Source of the DNA: Apiospora phragmitis
Taxonomy: Eukaryota; Ascomycota; Sordariomycetes; Amphisphaeriales; Apiosporaceae
DNA: 64,000 bases
NCBI GenBank assembly: GCA_038363925.1
Contig: JAQQWL010000009.1
Span: forward strand, 372,001 to 436,000
Reading direction: 5' to 3'
In this document: positions 47,201-58,800 of the stretch, piece after piece
Position numbering within the stretch: position 1 is the first letter of the stretch
Layout: the number at the start of each line of letters is the position of its first letter
Notes under the pieces: generated by a model
What the model was told of the DNA's origin: nothing
Seen by the model: the letters and a program-made list of their open reading frames with translations, nothing else
Database searches by the model: none
Translations under genes and position numbers: made by a program

Positions 47201-48130
47201 AACTATTAATTAAAATTAATTACGATAATATCTTAATAATTACGGATAAATTCATAAAGTATACCTACTTTTTACTATATAAAGAATTTAGCGATACTAG
47301 CGATTTAGCTTATACCTTCCTCTATACTATTATTAATTAATATAGATTATTAAAAACGATTATCTCTAATCGAAATAAGCTATTTACGGCTAAGATTTAA
47401 AGGTTACTTATAATATAACTCGGTATTAAGTATAAATTATTTATAATTTACCACCTTTGAATAAATAAATAAACCGAAAAAATAAACTAAACTTTAAAGT
47501 AATACCTACGTTATTATATTAATTACGAATAAAATAACTAGGTATAATTATTATTTATAATATAATTTACTTATAATAGTATAAATAACGAAACTATACG
47601 TATATTACTATTTCGGACAAATTACGAGTATAACTTAGAAATTATTAAAACACCTTTAAAGGGAGAGTTAATACTTATCGCGATTAGATAAGTTCAAAAA
47701 TTAAAAGAATTCTAAATAATATTATAATAAAACCTTACTTTTTTTTAATAACGAATAAAGAAACACGCCGACTAGACCAGGTTAAAAGGATTAACCTTAA
47801 GAGAAGGAAAAAAAATCTACCTCTTACGGCGAAATATTAAAACTAAACGACCGAGCGAAAAATTAGACTTTAAAAAGATCGGACTATTTAAAATCGTAAG
47901 AATTATTTTAAAAACTAATTATTAATTATTACTATTAAAATAATACGGATATACCTTATATTTTATATTTTATTACTTAAACCAGCGGCCGAAGAAACCT
48001 TAATTAATACGCGGCTAAAAGTTAAAACGAATTAGCACGAGTATAAAGTCGACGAGATTATCGATAAAAGAAAAAAAAAGCCGAGGCTTTTAATAGTTCG
48101 TCTAATAAAAAAGGTACCTATTAAAAAATA
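44296..48130 (+). pseudogene. RIPed gag end and pol of outer element
   Basis: Continues the outer gag after the middle insertion. Recognisable blocks include ALLDSGA-like protease (about 45,080-45,120), RT with IDY.KLNEIIIKNRYPLPL (45,790-45,845) and YLDNI.IY (46,075-46,105), RNase H (46,430-46,700), integrase (46,850-47,640). Stops are frequent. A short deletion near 46,310 removes the segment joining RT to RNase H (FVPGF region present at 35,255). Confidence 0.75.
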
Positions 48131-48199
48131 ATACCTAAGAACTTAAAAAACACTTAGCGAACGTTATTAAAAAACTACGGACGTTTAAATAACAACTTT

Positions 48200-48840
48200 A
48201 GGAATCGGTTCGAAAGAAAAGTCGGTCGCGTTTTAATTAATAATATTAAAGCCTCCTTAGGCTTAAACGGCTATAACGGCCTTAAACTCTCGACGCTCCT
48301 GCTCTTTTAACTCGTTTAAAGAATATAAGCTACGTTATACTAATTTAACGCCCTAAGTACGAGCTATTTCTTTTTATTTAAAAATAAATAAAACGAGCGA
48401 CGGCCTCGTTAATCTAGCGCTAAAGCTCTAGAAAGCGAGCCTCCGCGGCGGACTCTTCTCGAGATAAACAGTCGTGCTCGTCTTATATACGCCGTAAAGA
48501 AAATAACGGGACCCTAATACCATTATACGCGTAACTAATGCGAATACACTCTTTATATTTATTAACGTTTTCTATTATTATATAAAGCTACCTTTTTACG
48601 AAATAACGACTATAAAGCATAACTTTAAAACCGAACTTAAAAAAAGCCTCGATAAAATCCGTATAACGAACGATAAAAGAACGATTAAGCTTAGTTCGAG
48701 ATTTCTCAACGCGACTATTTATAATAAATATTTATTATAATAAAAGTAATAAAGAAAAGAAGAAAACTTATTACGTATACGAAATAGGCGGCTAGGATAC
48801 TTATACGGTTTTACGCTTTAAAGATAAAGTAATTAAAAAA
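48200..48840 (-). pseudogene. Antisense ORF region, outer element
   Basis: The minus strand at about 48,475-48,370 reads LSREESAAEARFLEL, then INEAVARFI after stops at presumed Gln codons. It is the least damaged stretch of this antisense frame in the outer copy and matches 43,265-43,325. Confidence 0.5.
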
Positions 48841-48849
48841 AGAGGATAG

Positions 48850-49431
48850 TGTTATAACCCGACTTAACTATACGGCTAAGAACTTTACTTACCGGTATAG
48901 AACTATAATCCCCGACTAGGCTACAATACTATAACTATAAACCGCACCGTTAGCTATACTAATATAAGCCTAGACTTTTCTTAACGACGAGCATTAGCGA
49001 TAGCTACTAGATCACGTGACGTAACGAACGATTAGGGGAGATTACTAAGTATTATAAAGTATAATTAAAAGAGATTATTAAGTATTATAAAATATAATTA
49101 AAAGAGATCGCTAAGTAATAATAATTAATAATAGAGAGATTAAATATATAAAAATAAACGATTCCTTATATATTTTTTATAAATACTTTTTACTTTAATA
49201 ATTAATTTAAGTATTAATTTAATTTATTAATAAAGTAAATAATTTTAACGACTTTATTATAAATACCTTTAAGTCTACGCACTTTAATTACCTTTATTTC
49301 TACGGCTATTATATATTATATCGGTAAAAGTGGACTTTTATCGCACGTTTAAATACTCTCTTATATTATTAAATATAAACTTTAGTACGTTTTACTAGGT
49401 TTCTTTTAAAACTTAGATAACGTTCGTTATA
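48850..49431 (+). repeat. 3' LTR of outer element
   Basis: 582 bp, TGTTATAACCCGAC to ACGTTCGTTATA, followed by ACGAG. Confidence 0.9.
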
Positions 49432-49711
49432 ACGAGCTAGTTATAAATTAACTCTCGTTTTAAGCTTAATATTATAATTATAAATATATTAATACCGTTA
49501 AAGTTTTAATATAAAATTAAAATTATTAACGATATTAATTCGATATTTTTCGATTATTAAAAATATTTAATCAATAATAATTAAAAGATTTTATAATAAG
49601 TGAGGTTAAAAAAAGGCTACTAGTTAATTACGATTAAGCGATTTAAATTAATATTATATATAATCGGTTTAAAACACTAAAAAACATCACGAGATACGAA
49701 CTAACCAACCA
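49432..49711. other. RIPed spacer right of the nest
   Basis: AT-rich DNA that was continuous with 24,631-25,619 before the outer insertion. No recognisable coding. Confidence 0.4.
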
Positions 49712-49818
49712 CTAACCAACTAACGCCCTTTTGATCAACCGTTTTGCCAACTAACCAGCGCAGAATCGGCTGCAGGGGTAGTAATAACCAGCCAGCGGTA
49801 CGCTGGTTAGTTTGTTGG
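49712..49818. repeat. Island right-border repeat with an inverted pair
   Basis: 49,712-49,740 matches the left border (16,121-16,157) in the same orientation. Next to it CTAACCAGCG at 49,751-49,760 is inverted at 49,801-49,810 (CGCTGGTTAG), with flanking CCAA/TTGG also matching with a small gap; a CCAGCG-GTA-CGCTGG palindrome is at 49,792-49,806. Normal composition resumes here. It looks like the terminus of a mobile element abutting the hydrolase pseudogene. Confidence 0.45.
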
Positions 49819-49825
49819 TTGAACG

Positions 49826-50648
49826 GCAACACTGCCGGGGCCTGGACAGCACCGGCCGCATATCACAAGCTGCTCAGTATCTTAGAAGCTAAAGGTTTCA
49901 CCGTCCACGCCCCGGCTCTGCCCATAAACAACGGCCACCGACCGCCCGACTCCTCTTTCGACGACGACGTGCAAGCTGTACGCCGGATTGTACAGCGATT
50001 GGTCGACGATGGCCAGGAGGTCCTCATGTTATGCACTCGTACGGAGGCGTCGTAGGCACGACGGCTCTCCTGGGCCTGACCCGAAAGGATCGCGAGGCAG
50101 AGGGCCTACCGGGTGGTGTGGTTCAGCTGCTCTACGCTGCCACCTTCATGCTCGCTCTCAACCAGAACATCCAAACTGTCGTGCGGGCGGTCAGCCTCCC
50201 AGGCCGGGACGGGCTGGTTTGGTTCGCCGACGACGGCACATGGTTTTTTACCGACTTTGTCTTGTTTCTTTACCAAGACCTGGCCCCGGACGACCAAGAG
50301 CAGTTGCACGGGCTGGAATGGGGCAACACGGCCATCTTGACGGGGAACACGACCTACGAGGCGTGGAAAGACGTGCCGACACTCTATGTCCGCACGACGG
50401 AGGATCGGTGGCTGCCTCCCGCGTTTCAAGACTTCTGCGTCAAGAATGCAGTCGATGCCGGGGTCGCTATACGTACGGTGGCGCTTCGTTCCGGCCACTC
50501 GCCGTATGTAAATTTTGCGACGGAGTTGACTGAGATGGCTGTTCAGGATTCGCGATCCGGTGTAATAGGTTGTGGACTGTGCCCGGGGAAGCGAACTATG
50601 TGCGTCATGATGCCGCCTCCACTGCTAGCCAGGAACAAAAGAAAGTGA
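49826..50648 (+). pseudogene. Alpha/beta-hydrolase, 5'-truncated and frameshifted
   Basis: Similarity to a fungal alpha/beta hydrolase begins at WTAPAAYHKLLSILEAKGF (about 49,842) and continues FTVHAPALPINNGH, then DDDVQAVRRIVQRLVDDGQE. At about 50,025-50,032 the frame slips by one base and goes on with MHSYGGVVGTTALLGLTRKD, the nucleophile elbow (GHSYGG-type, Ser in HSYGG), and RTTEDRWLPPAFQDFC and RSGHSPYVNFA, which holds the catalytic His. The first strand and oxyanion segment are missing: sequence upstream of 49,830 is the border repeat. The frame ends at 50,648. The truncation is real; the frameshift may be a sequencing error. Substrate unknown. Confidence 0.8.
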
Positions 50649-51090
50649 TCCTGTTTCCAAAAAGATCAATCCCCGTAAGGATAGTGGAGCGCGACCCATC
50701 AGTATCGCTCGTCGATAGTCGATCCGCCAATTGTCCGCTTTACACGATGTTGAGGTTAGCGTAGCAAAGTAGGTACGTGCCAAGGACTGCCTAGCTACCC
50801 CTTGCAGGGGTACTCCAGATAAAGCTGAGCTGAAAGTTGTCGGTCTCAAGGCTCATAGTCAGCTGAGACTCACACTGGCTCACCAGGGGGGAGTTTGTCC
50901 GGCTTCCTTCTAGATCGTGATAACCCTGGGCCGAAAGACTGACGCCTTCTAGGAAATGCACCAGACTAATATTACTAACAAAGAAGTCACTACATATACC
51001 TGGGAGTCTAACATGTAGTTAACTCGCCTTTCTTTTGGTTTGCGGTCCCCGGCGGTTTTGAATATAGCTTACCCAAGTCATTCTTTCATT
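50649..51090. other. Intergenic, no gene seen
   Basis: No recognisable feature. Confidence 0.4.
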
Positions 51091-51270
51091 ATGTACAAGA
51101 CCCTCGCTCTCATTCTTTTCTTGCTGTTGGGAGGCGTCCAGGCCAAGCCCTGCCTAACATGCACTACCGACTCGTGTTATCTGGTGGCTCTCCAGACCGG
51201 TCTCGACGCCGCGCTGTATTATGGTGCCCTACGGAAAGAAGGGATAGCCTATCACCTAAGCAAAACATGA
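51091..51270 (+). CDS. Possible small secreted protein (59 aa)
   Basis: ATG at 51,091 gives MYKTLALILFLLLGGVQA, a good signal peptide with an AxA-like end, then KPCLTCTTDSCYLVALQTGL with three cysteines and a stop at 51,268. A further upstream in-frame start at 51,040 would bury the signal peptide. The mature part is only about 41 residues and its end (YGALRKEGIAYHLSKT) looks like it may have run past a lost splice site. Could be a truncated remnant of a longer secreted protein. Confidence 0.4.
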   Translation: MYKTLALILFLLLGGVQAKPCLTCTTDSCYLVALQTGLDAALYYGALRKEGIAYHLSKT

Positions 51271-51647
51271 AAGAGAACTCTTCTTCTAGACCGCGACCAG
51301 GCAGAAGGACATACTAAAAGAGTGGCAGGCGACAGTTGCCTGGGGGAAAGAGAAAAAGAGAAATAAGAGAAAAGAGAAATAAGAGTAAAAGAAAAACCCA
51401 GCACGAGCAGAATGACACTGCTATGGACCAAACCAGTTTCCAACACCAAGAGAGATAAAAGACTCTGCCCGAGGAACGATTGACAAATGGAAACCCATTC
51501 TCCAACTCCATCACCAGGAAGTTGAACTCAGCAAGTAATAAACTCCCTTCACGGCCCGCCCAGAACCGATTCCCCTCGCTATCGGTTTACCAGTTTCGAA
51601 AGTAAATATCTGTACTTGTCTTAATGGTTGAGTCCATGTCTCTCACT
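51271..51647. other. Intergenic, purine-rich stretch
   Basis: Contains a purine-rich run of AAGAGAAATAAGAG units at 51,345-51,395. No gene. Confidence 0.4.
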
Positions 51648-53793
51648 TCAAGCACTTTGCCTCGTCTCTCTCGACGCCAACGTGTACATGGGCTTTTTCC
51701 CTTTATCCTCAGGGTAGCCATGATATTCGTAGTCCTCAGGGGGTTCGTCGTCTCGAACTGGGCGTTGCTTTTTGAACCTGACAAAGGTGACCTTGTATAC
51801 GAGATTCATGTTGAAAAACGTAAAATGGTTGCCTAGATACTGCCAATCGTCATCCTCTTTATATGTACGCGTCTGGCGTTCTTTCGCCTTCTTACTCGGC
51901 TCCGGGAAGTCATGGCGGTATTCCGGACGCGGCTCCCACCAGTTTCGACCTTCAGGAGAGTTACGCCACTCTTTGGATGTGGGACTGGTAAGATACAGTC
52001 GTGTAACATCATCCTCATCAAGCCAAGCTTGACCACCCCATGATCTGAGCCATTCCCACCCATCAGGCTCACTGAGAAAGACATGGCCATCGTTAGGTTC
52101 ACGCAGGAATCTCCAGGCCTGTTCACTGTTCAGCCAATCGTACCCGTCCGTGGACCGTAGCCAGGCGCGCCCGGTGGCAGTCTGAAGCCATTGGCCTGAG
52201 TAAAGAGAGCGGTTAACACTATATGTTGTTACAGGTGGCCAGTCCCTATACGTTCCTGCGGCCTTGGGTCTTAACCAGTTTTGCCCGTACTCTGTCTTGG
52301 GGCCCACCGCAGAAAACTCGTCGAGTTCCTCCTCGCTAGAATCGCTGTCAGTAGACACATTCGGGGCTGTTCGGCTTAGAGATCTTTGTCGTTCAGCCAG
52401 GATCCTTTTGCGCTTCTCATCGAGGGCCTCTTGAATATACCCAATCGCTTTTCTTTCGTCCTCATTGGCGATGCTCTGACTCTCAAAGGTCCTCATATGG
52501 ATTGATCTCTTCAACTTGGGTCAGGGGAAGAGTTGAATTCCCCGAGTCACGCAGCTCCCCCGGTCTCGGGAAGGATCCCAGAAAGGATGATAGGGTCCCA
52601 CTAGTATTTTGCATTCTTCCAGATCAGAGTCGCCTTTCGACAAGTACCTGAACAGATTTGCGACAACCGCTGAGTCAGTAACTGCGTTCCCTGATTCGTT
52701 TGTAACTTGATGTTTTCTGATTAGTGCCCTTAGACGCTCGTACACCTCCATGAGCGGGAAGAGAGCACTGTAGATACGGTGCTCCCACCTGCGCTTTGCA
52801 CCATTGTCTGCCGAGTCCGAGTTCGACGAATTTAGCCATTTGTCGTTTCGCGTATCTAGAAGCCCCTCGAAATAGAAAAGTGGTACATCCGGCCTCAGAG
52901 GGAGCGAATAGTGAATCCTTTTTCTCCCTCTCTCTCTTCGATCCAAAGTGAAACCTCGAACACGGGCAGCTCGATATTGGCTTTCTCGAATGCTTTCTGC
53001 CATTCAGTTACCTCCTGTGCTGGAATATTGTACTTCTTGAACTTCTCGAGATCCGCGTCGGACCCTTCCAGGAAGGCCCTGGCGGACTCGGGGTCGCCAG
53101 TCGGGAGGCGGAGGACGGTCAGGACGGCCCGTGCAGCAATCCTGAATCGCGTGTATACAAGGCTCGACTGGGCAACATGTGGCTTCAACGCTTCATACAA
53201 GGAGGAACAGGCCTGGTGGGGCGCGAAGATCCGGTCCAGGTTGGGACATTGTATCCGACCCTTGGTTTCTGGAGAGATGGGCGGTTCGTAGCGGAGGTGG
53301 ACGAACTCGGGTGTTTTCACCACTTTCTGGAAGATGCTCAACATCGTCTCCGGGGCAAGCTTCTTGAAGTCACCAGGTGTTTTCTTCCGTGACTTGGTTG
53401 CCTCCGATTTAGCAGGGGGACTTCTCCTCGCCGCGGGTTTGGACCTCTTCAGCCTCCTCAGACTCGGAAGGTACTGCTGGCTCGTCGAACACGCCACGGG
53501 ATTCCGCCTCGTCGCTGACTTCCTTCACCACTTGCACAACTTCCGCTTCCGATGGGGCCTCTTCTTGGCCGCCTTCTCCCCGGGCTTCCTCGTCGCCTTC
53601 CTCGACCCCCTCCGGGCTCTCCGCTTGGCGGGCCGCAGGGCGTCCGGCACGTTTTTTGGGCTTGACTCGCTCGAGTACAGCGGCGAAGAACCTTTTCAGC
53701 TTCTTGGCTCCTTTGACGACCGTAGCTGGGCTGCTGGAGCTGTTCGGGGCCCGAGGCCGCCCCAAGCGCCGACCCAGATGCGGCGGGTTCCAT
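51648..53793 (-). pseudogene. Uncharacterised protein with C-terminal tandem Trp repeats (several apparent frameshifts)
   Basis: Coding sequence is clear but distributed over three frames. From an ATG at 53,793: MEPAASGSALGAASG; then basic and acidic sequence (AAVLERVKPKKRAGRPAARQ, EEGDEEARGEGGQEEAPSEA); then PPAKSEATKSRKKTPGDFKK and LAPETMLSIFQKVV, weakly F-box-like; then a helical region (ALFPLMEVYERLRALIRKHQ). After a stop at 52,521 the frame continues FESQSIANEDERKAIGYIQE and about ten tandem 9-11-residue repeats (WLQTATG, AWLRSTDG, YDWLNSEQ, HVFLSEPDG, WEWLRSWGG, QAWLDEDD, KEWRNSPEG), ending in a charged tail. At least two of the breaks (about 53,420 and 52,900) would be mended by one extra C in a C run, so it may be an intact gene in reality, or two genes. 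Function unknown. Confidence 0.6.
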
Positions 53794-55899
53794 GATGTCT
53801 GTAGGTAGGGAAATACAGTATGAACGGGATTTATCCAGGAGTAGAATGGGCTGTTCTGGATTGAGTGCTGTGAAAGTTCACTGCTGGCAACATCATGGCG
53901 GCTTGGCCGGCCTTGATATAGGCCTTCAAGTCACATAGTGGATAGCAAGAGAAAGGGGCATGGCATGGCTGAAGCGAATAACCAACGGCGAATAATTACC
54001 ACCAACTGTTTTACTCTTGAATGCTCCTCAGAAACATAGTTTGTCGATTGAGGAATGATATCTGTAATCCCAGCGTCCATATTCAAATGCTGCGGAAACA
54101 GTGCCACACTGGACAAACTACCCTTCTCTCTTTGTGGTTATTGCCGATCGACTTTCAGCACCGTAGGACGGAACATCCCTTTCAGTGTTTGCTTGTTGCC
54201 ACCCCCTCCCCCCCCCACTCTCCCCGAGGAGGCCGAACGCGGCTGATTTCGACCCGGGAAGACAGGCTACCGTGCAGGACCTGTGGTACAAGGTCTCCCT
54301 TGGCTACTTCCGGGGAAAACGCTCAAGAACGACTATGGGCAAACACCTCGAAGACCGCACCACCCCTGATTTGGTGATACGGTTGGTATCGGGCAAGTCA
54401 GTGTTTGGTGTATCATTCCCCAAGCGTGAGCATTTCTCGAACTCGCACCGTTTGCAGTGTGAGGCCAGAGAGCCTCGTCCCAGTAAGTTGGATATTGACA
54501 GTCATCTACGAGATGTCATTCACTAAGCTCACCGGGGACTTTAGTCAAGTGGAGTACGTCCGTGTTGGATCCCACGTGTAGACTGTAAGTAGAGCTTCCT
54601 CGAGCCCATCTTCCCTCCATGCTCATTAGTAAATAAGTACATATATCCAGCTCCAGCTTGGATGACGAGGTCTAGAAGCTGATACAATGGGTATAAGACA
54701 ATTCTCAGTGCCAAGAGATTGTATCCCGGCTTACATAACTGGGAGGTCCAGTTTTAGCATCTTGGCCACGACTACAGAACTGCTCCAGGGATAATGAGCT
54801 CGAAACTTCAAACAGTACCTCGTAGTACAGGGAAAGAGATTGAAGTCTGGACTCGAGTTGGGGCGTTCGCTGATAAGCAGCGTCATTATCGATGGTCGTT
54901 GTTAGTGTGTAGACGCGGACATAACAGGTGTTGGTTGCGATGCTGCCTAATGCATGGACCAATCAATAGGAAAGTCGTAATTCTCTCTACTGTTTGGAGA
55001 GTGCCGAACCAGGTAATTTCTAGAGAAACCCACCTCATCTTTGCTCTTCAATCGAGTACGCGCGACTTGCAGAGCCAAGTCCCCTTTTATCGGGCTGTTC
55101 TTGAGGCGGATCTCTGTGCATACTTTTCAAGTGGGCACTTTGGCGCGGAGCGGAGCTGGAGAAGATGTGAGATTCGCGAGTATGTGCACTACATGCAGCC
55201 ACCCTTAAAAAGTAATGCACCATCGTCACTTCGGTGTAGTTGTGGTACATAGCAAAACAGACGGACTTCAATCTCAATTCTCCAACACTTTCAATGAACA
55301 CCTTCGGAGACATCTTTTGGATTTTGTCTCATCTCTTCCCATGCTTGCCATGCCACTGGAAATGGAGCCGATGGCTGTGACGTTTAGGCGCCAAGGCCTC
55401 CCTAAGGGGACGCTAGAACAGCTGGCAAGGCTACGAATCAACGGGCGTTCGTTGGAAGCTGTGTCTGGCTGTGTCTTGTTTTGATGCCGCCCCACCACAC
55501 CCCCACTATCCTCCTTTTGCCAGGGCTAGTTTGGCTTCCGGTTGCTGTGGTAAAGGCGCTAAAGCCGGAAACAGCACGAAAAGCACGCCGTGCCAATAGC
55601 ACAAAAAGCGAGCTGAGGGTCCCCCAAGTGACCCCGTCTTCATCGTGAAATGACGACGAACTGCAACCACCAGAGTCTCTGTTCCTTACATACATCATCG
55701 TACTGGCATTACAGCTTTTTCTTACCTTCTTCTACTTTCCTTGACGAAACGATTTTGACGACCATCACCCACCAACCGTCGATACCCCTCCAACCCGAGT
55801 CGCTAAATACCAAAGTAGAATCACAACAATAACAGCATCACCACCATCCCTCCTGTCGGCCCATCTTAACAAATTGATGTTACGCGAACCCCAACCAAC
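53794..55899. other. Intergenic region upstream of the kinesin gene
   Basis: Short frames only; the longest (54,185-54,526, 54,794-55,252) have no recognisable domain. A C-rich run is at 54,199-54,220. The last about 250 bp before 55,900 are pyrimidine-rich, as is common for fungal promoters. Confidence 0.45.
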
Positions 55900-58800
55900 A
55901 TGCCAATTCCGGACCCGGGGGCCTCATCTATCACAGTCGCTGGTGAGTACTTGCCTAACAGCAATCCTTCGGACCCAACCAAGGTGCCAGAGGGCGTAAA
56001 CATGGGATTGACTCGCAACCAGTACGAGTGCGACCCTTCACAATAAGGGAAGCCGCACAACTACACCGAAGTGACAATGGCACAGTATTTCTTGGAGATG
56101 GCTCCTTAGCGGGCGTCCCCACACCCAAGCTCAAGCAGAGCGGCATCAGATCGGTCATCAAGGTCGTCGATGACAGGTGTCTGTGAGTACTGCCCACATC
56201 CCGAGAAAGAGTGACAAGACTGACGACGTTGGTCCACCAGAGTATTCGACCCTCCCGAAGATAACCCCGTCCAGAAGTTCTTGAGATCCGTCGTCCCCAA
56301 TGGCAAAAAGGTCAAAGACCAAGTATTCGCCTTCGACCGCGTCTTCGACGACAACACCACCCAGAACGAGGTCTACGAAGGCACAACCAAGAACCTGCTG
56401 GACAGCGTCCTCGACGGCTACAATGCCACCGTTTTCGCATACGGCGCCACCGGTTGCGGCAAAACGCACACCATCACCGGCACGGCCCAGATGCCTGGCA
56501 TCATCTTTCTCACCATGCAGGAACTGTTTGAGAAGATCGGCGAGAGGAGCGACGAGAAGCACACCGAGATAACCTTGTCCTACCTGGAAATTTACAACGA
56601 GACGATCCGAGACTTGCTGGTCCCCGGTGGCAGCAAAACAGGCTTGATGCTGAGGGAGGACGCCAACGCCGGCGTCACCGTCTCCGGCCTCACAAGTCAC
56701 CATCCAAAGGACGTCCAAGAGGTCATGGATATGATCGTGCAGGGAAACGAATGGCGCACGGTTTCCCCACAGAGGCCAACGCCACTTCGTCCAGATCACA
56801 CGCCGTCCTCCAAATCAACGTGGCTCAAAAGGATCGAAACGCCGCCGTGAACGAGCCCCACACCATGGCCACGCTCAGCATCATCGATCTGGCCGGAAGC
56901 GAACGAGCCAGTGCGACCAAGAACCGCGGCGAGCGCCTGATGGAGGGTGCCAACATCAACAAATCCCTCCTGGCCCTCGGCAGCTGCATCAATGCCCTCT
57001 GTGATCCCCGCAAGAAGAACCACGTCCCCTACCGAAACAGCAAGCTCACGCGACTGCTCAAGTTCTCTCTGGGAGGCAACTGCAAGACGGTCATGATTGT
57101 GTGCATCAGCCCCTCGAGCATACATTTCGACGAGACCCAAAACACCCTACGCTATGCCAACCGCGCCAAGAACATCCAGACCAAGGTGACGAGGAACGTC
57201 TTTAACGTCAACCGTCACGTCAAGGACTTCCTGGTCAAGATCGACGAGCAAATGGCCCTGATTAACGACCTCAGGGCTCAGCAAAAGGACAACGAGAAGA
57301 TCTTCTTCGCCAAGTTCCAGAAGCAGCTCGAGAAAAGGGATGTGTCGGCCCGAGAGGGCATCCAGCGAATCCGCCTCGCCTACGAAAATTCGGCTCCCAA
57401 GAGACAAGATAAGGTCAACCACCTGAAGAAGCTCCGATGCATCGAGAGGAGGATTGGCCTCCTGTCCTCCTGGATAGCCGCCTTCGATACTGTCTGCGAC
57501 ACCAAGGAGGATGAGGACTGCATGCCCAACAACCTCGCGGCGATGCGCAAGACGGCGCAAGGGATCCTGCTCGAGCTCGAGAACAGCCGGCACCACCTGC
57601 ACCAGAAGCTGGAGAAGACGAATTGGGAGCGTGCTATTGACACGGCCCTCCAACATAGCATAACCCAGCTCCCCACAAACAATGGCGCCGCGGATACTGG
57701 CGAAGTTTCGAGATTGCAGCGCGAGGCCGAGCTCCTCAAGTCCAACTTCGCGCGTGACTCGTACCGCGAAGTGTTGGAGCAGGACAAAGCAGGAGACGCC
57801 GGTATGATGCAGGTTCTGCTCACGGCACAGTTCGAAATCATGGCCTCGCTATCCGAGACCATGCACATGGATGAACAGGAGGCTATCACCCACGCCAAGA
57901 CCATCATCAACCGTTTGCTAGACACTGGATTCTCCGCTGCTTCCCATATCGTGAAGCCCGAGGGCGGCAAGATGCCGGTCGAGAGGTTTTCTCCATCTAA
58001 GCGTGGAACCCCGAAGCGCAAGAAGGCGGCCAACATTCTGCCAGACATGGCAACCCTATTCCTATCCCAGCTTTGTCGGCACCCGTCGAGGAGCAGGGGT
58101 CTCCAGTAAGGAGGTCACCGCGGCGGCGCAAGGCCGTCAACCCTGGAAAAGGAGTTTCCTTCACTCCCGTGAAGAAAAAGCCGGCGCAACGCGGGGTGCG
58201 ATGGCGAGACGATGATGGCGAATCCGGCACCTTGGCCGACTTCGAGAAGACGCCTAAGAAGTTCGAAGTCAGCCCGGAGATGCCTCCGCCCGAGAAGAGT
58301 ATTCCTCCTCCCGTGGCTTCGGCGTATCTGGAGAATCTGTCTAACGAGGACAGCGATGACGACTCGAGTCCTTCTCTGCTCGGGCCCGAGATCTCTTCCA
58401 TTCCCGCCGCGAAGCCTAACCGGTTCCAGGCGGGCTTCTTGTCGAAGGGGCGGACCTCGAGTATCGGCACGGCGGGTGGCTCACCCGTAGCTCCCAAGAT
58501 GTCCCTGAGCTTGGCGCCTTCGGAGGACGGCCGGGCCAGTCCGCTTCGGGATCTCTCAAACTGCTAACATCATTTCGCCCCCGAACAACCGTCGCACCTC
58601 GGTCTCGCCTAAGCCGTCCTTCCTGCCGACACCCTCGTTCGTTACCAGCTCCCCCTCGAGCTCGAACAACGAGAACCGGCCGCCCTCAACTTCGAACCCA
58701 ACTCGGACTCGGAGACGAGCCTGATCGACACGAGCAAGCTCCGCTCGGCCCTGCACGCCACCAAGCGCCGCGACCGTCTTTTATTGGTGGGGCGTCGGGC

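Larger units (their letters stand above)
25620..49431 (+). mobile_element. Outer Ty3/Gypsy chromovirus, host of the nested insertions
   Basis: 5' LTR 25,620-26,202 and 3' LTR 48,850-49,431, both RIPed and sharing the same variable region (GGGGAGATCACTAAGTATTA-type repeats). Flanks are ACGAG at 25,615-25,619 and ACGAG at 49,432-49,436. Gag runs from about 26,270 to 27,751, is interrupted by the middle element (27,752-44,290), and continues at 44,296 into protease, RT, RNase H, integrase and a chromodomain-like end, about 48,130. Removing the middle element rejoins gag in the same context as in other copies. This is the oldest of the three nested copies. Confidence 0.92.
16085..49690. repeat. 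RIP-mutated, AT-rich retrotransposon island
   Basis: From about 16,085 to 49,690 the sequence switches sharply to AT-rich DNA in which CpA and TpG are rare and remaining C is mostly in CpG. Conserved retrotransposon protein motifs are present but riddled with TAA/TAG/TGA at Trp and Gln codons and with Cys-to-Tyr and Asp-to-Asn changes. Two patches inside (31,884-32,511 and the first half of 39,919-40,556) and the segment 17,540-17,850 keep normal composition. Such islands are usually constitutive heterochromatin in RIP-competent fungi. Confidence 0.95.

Noticed and set aside
16085..49690. Centromere or rDNA as explanation of the AT-rich block
   Set aside because: The block is accounted for by identifiable RIPed retrotransposons with TSDs; a centromeric role cannot be judged from a 34-kb segment and no rDNA sequence is present.
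54185..55252. Open frames of 113 and 152 aa upstream of the kinesin gene
   Set aside because: No recognisable domain or splice-supported extension, and composition does not differ from the surrounding intergenic DNA.
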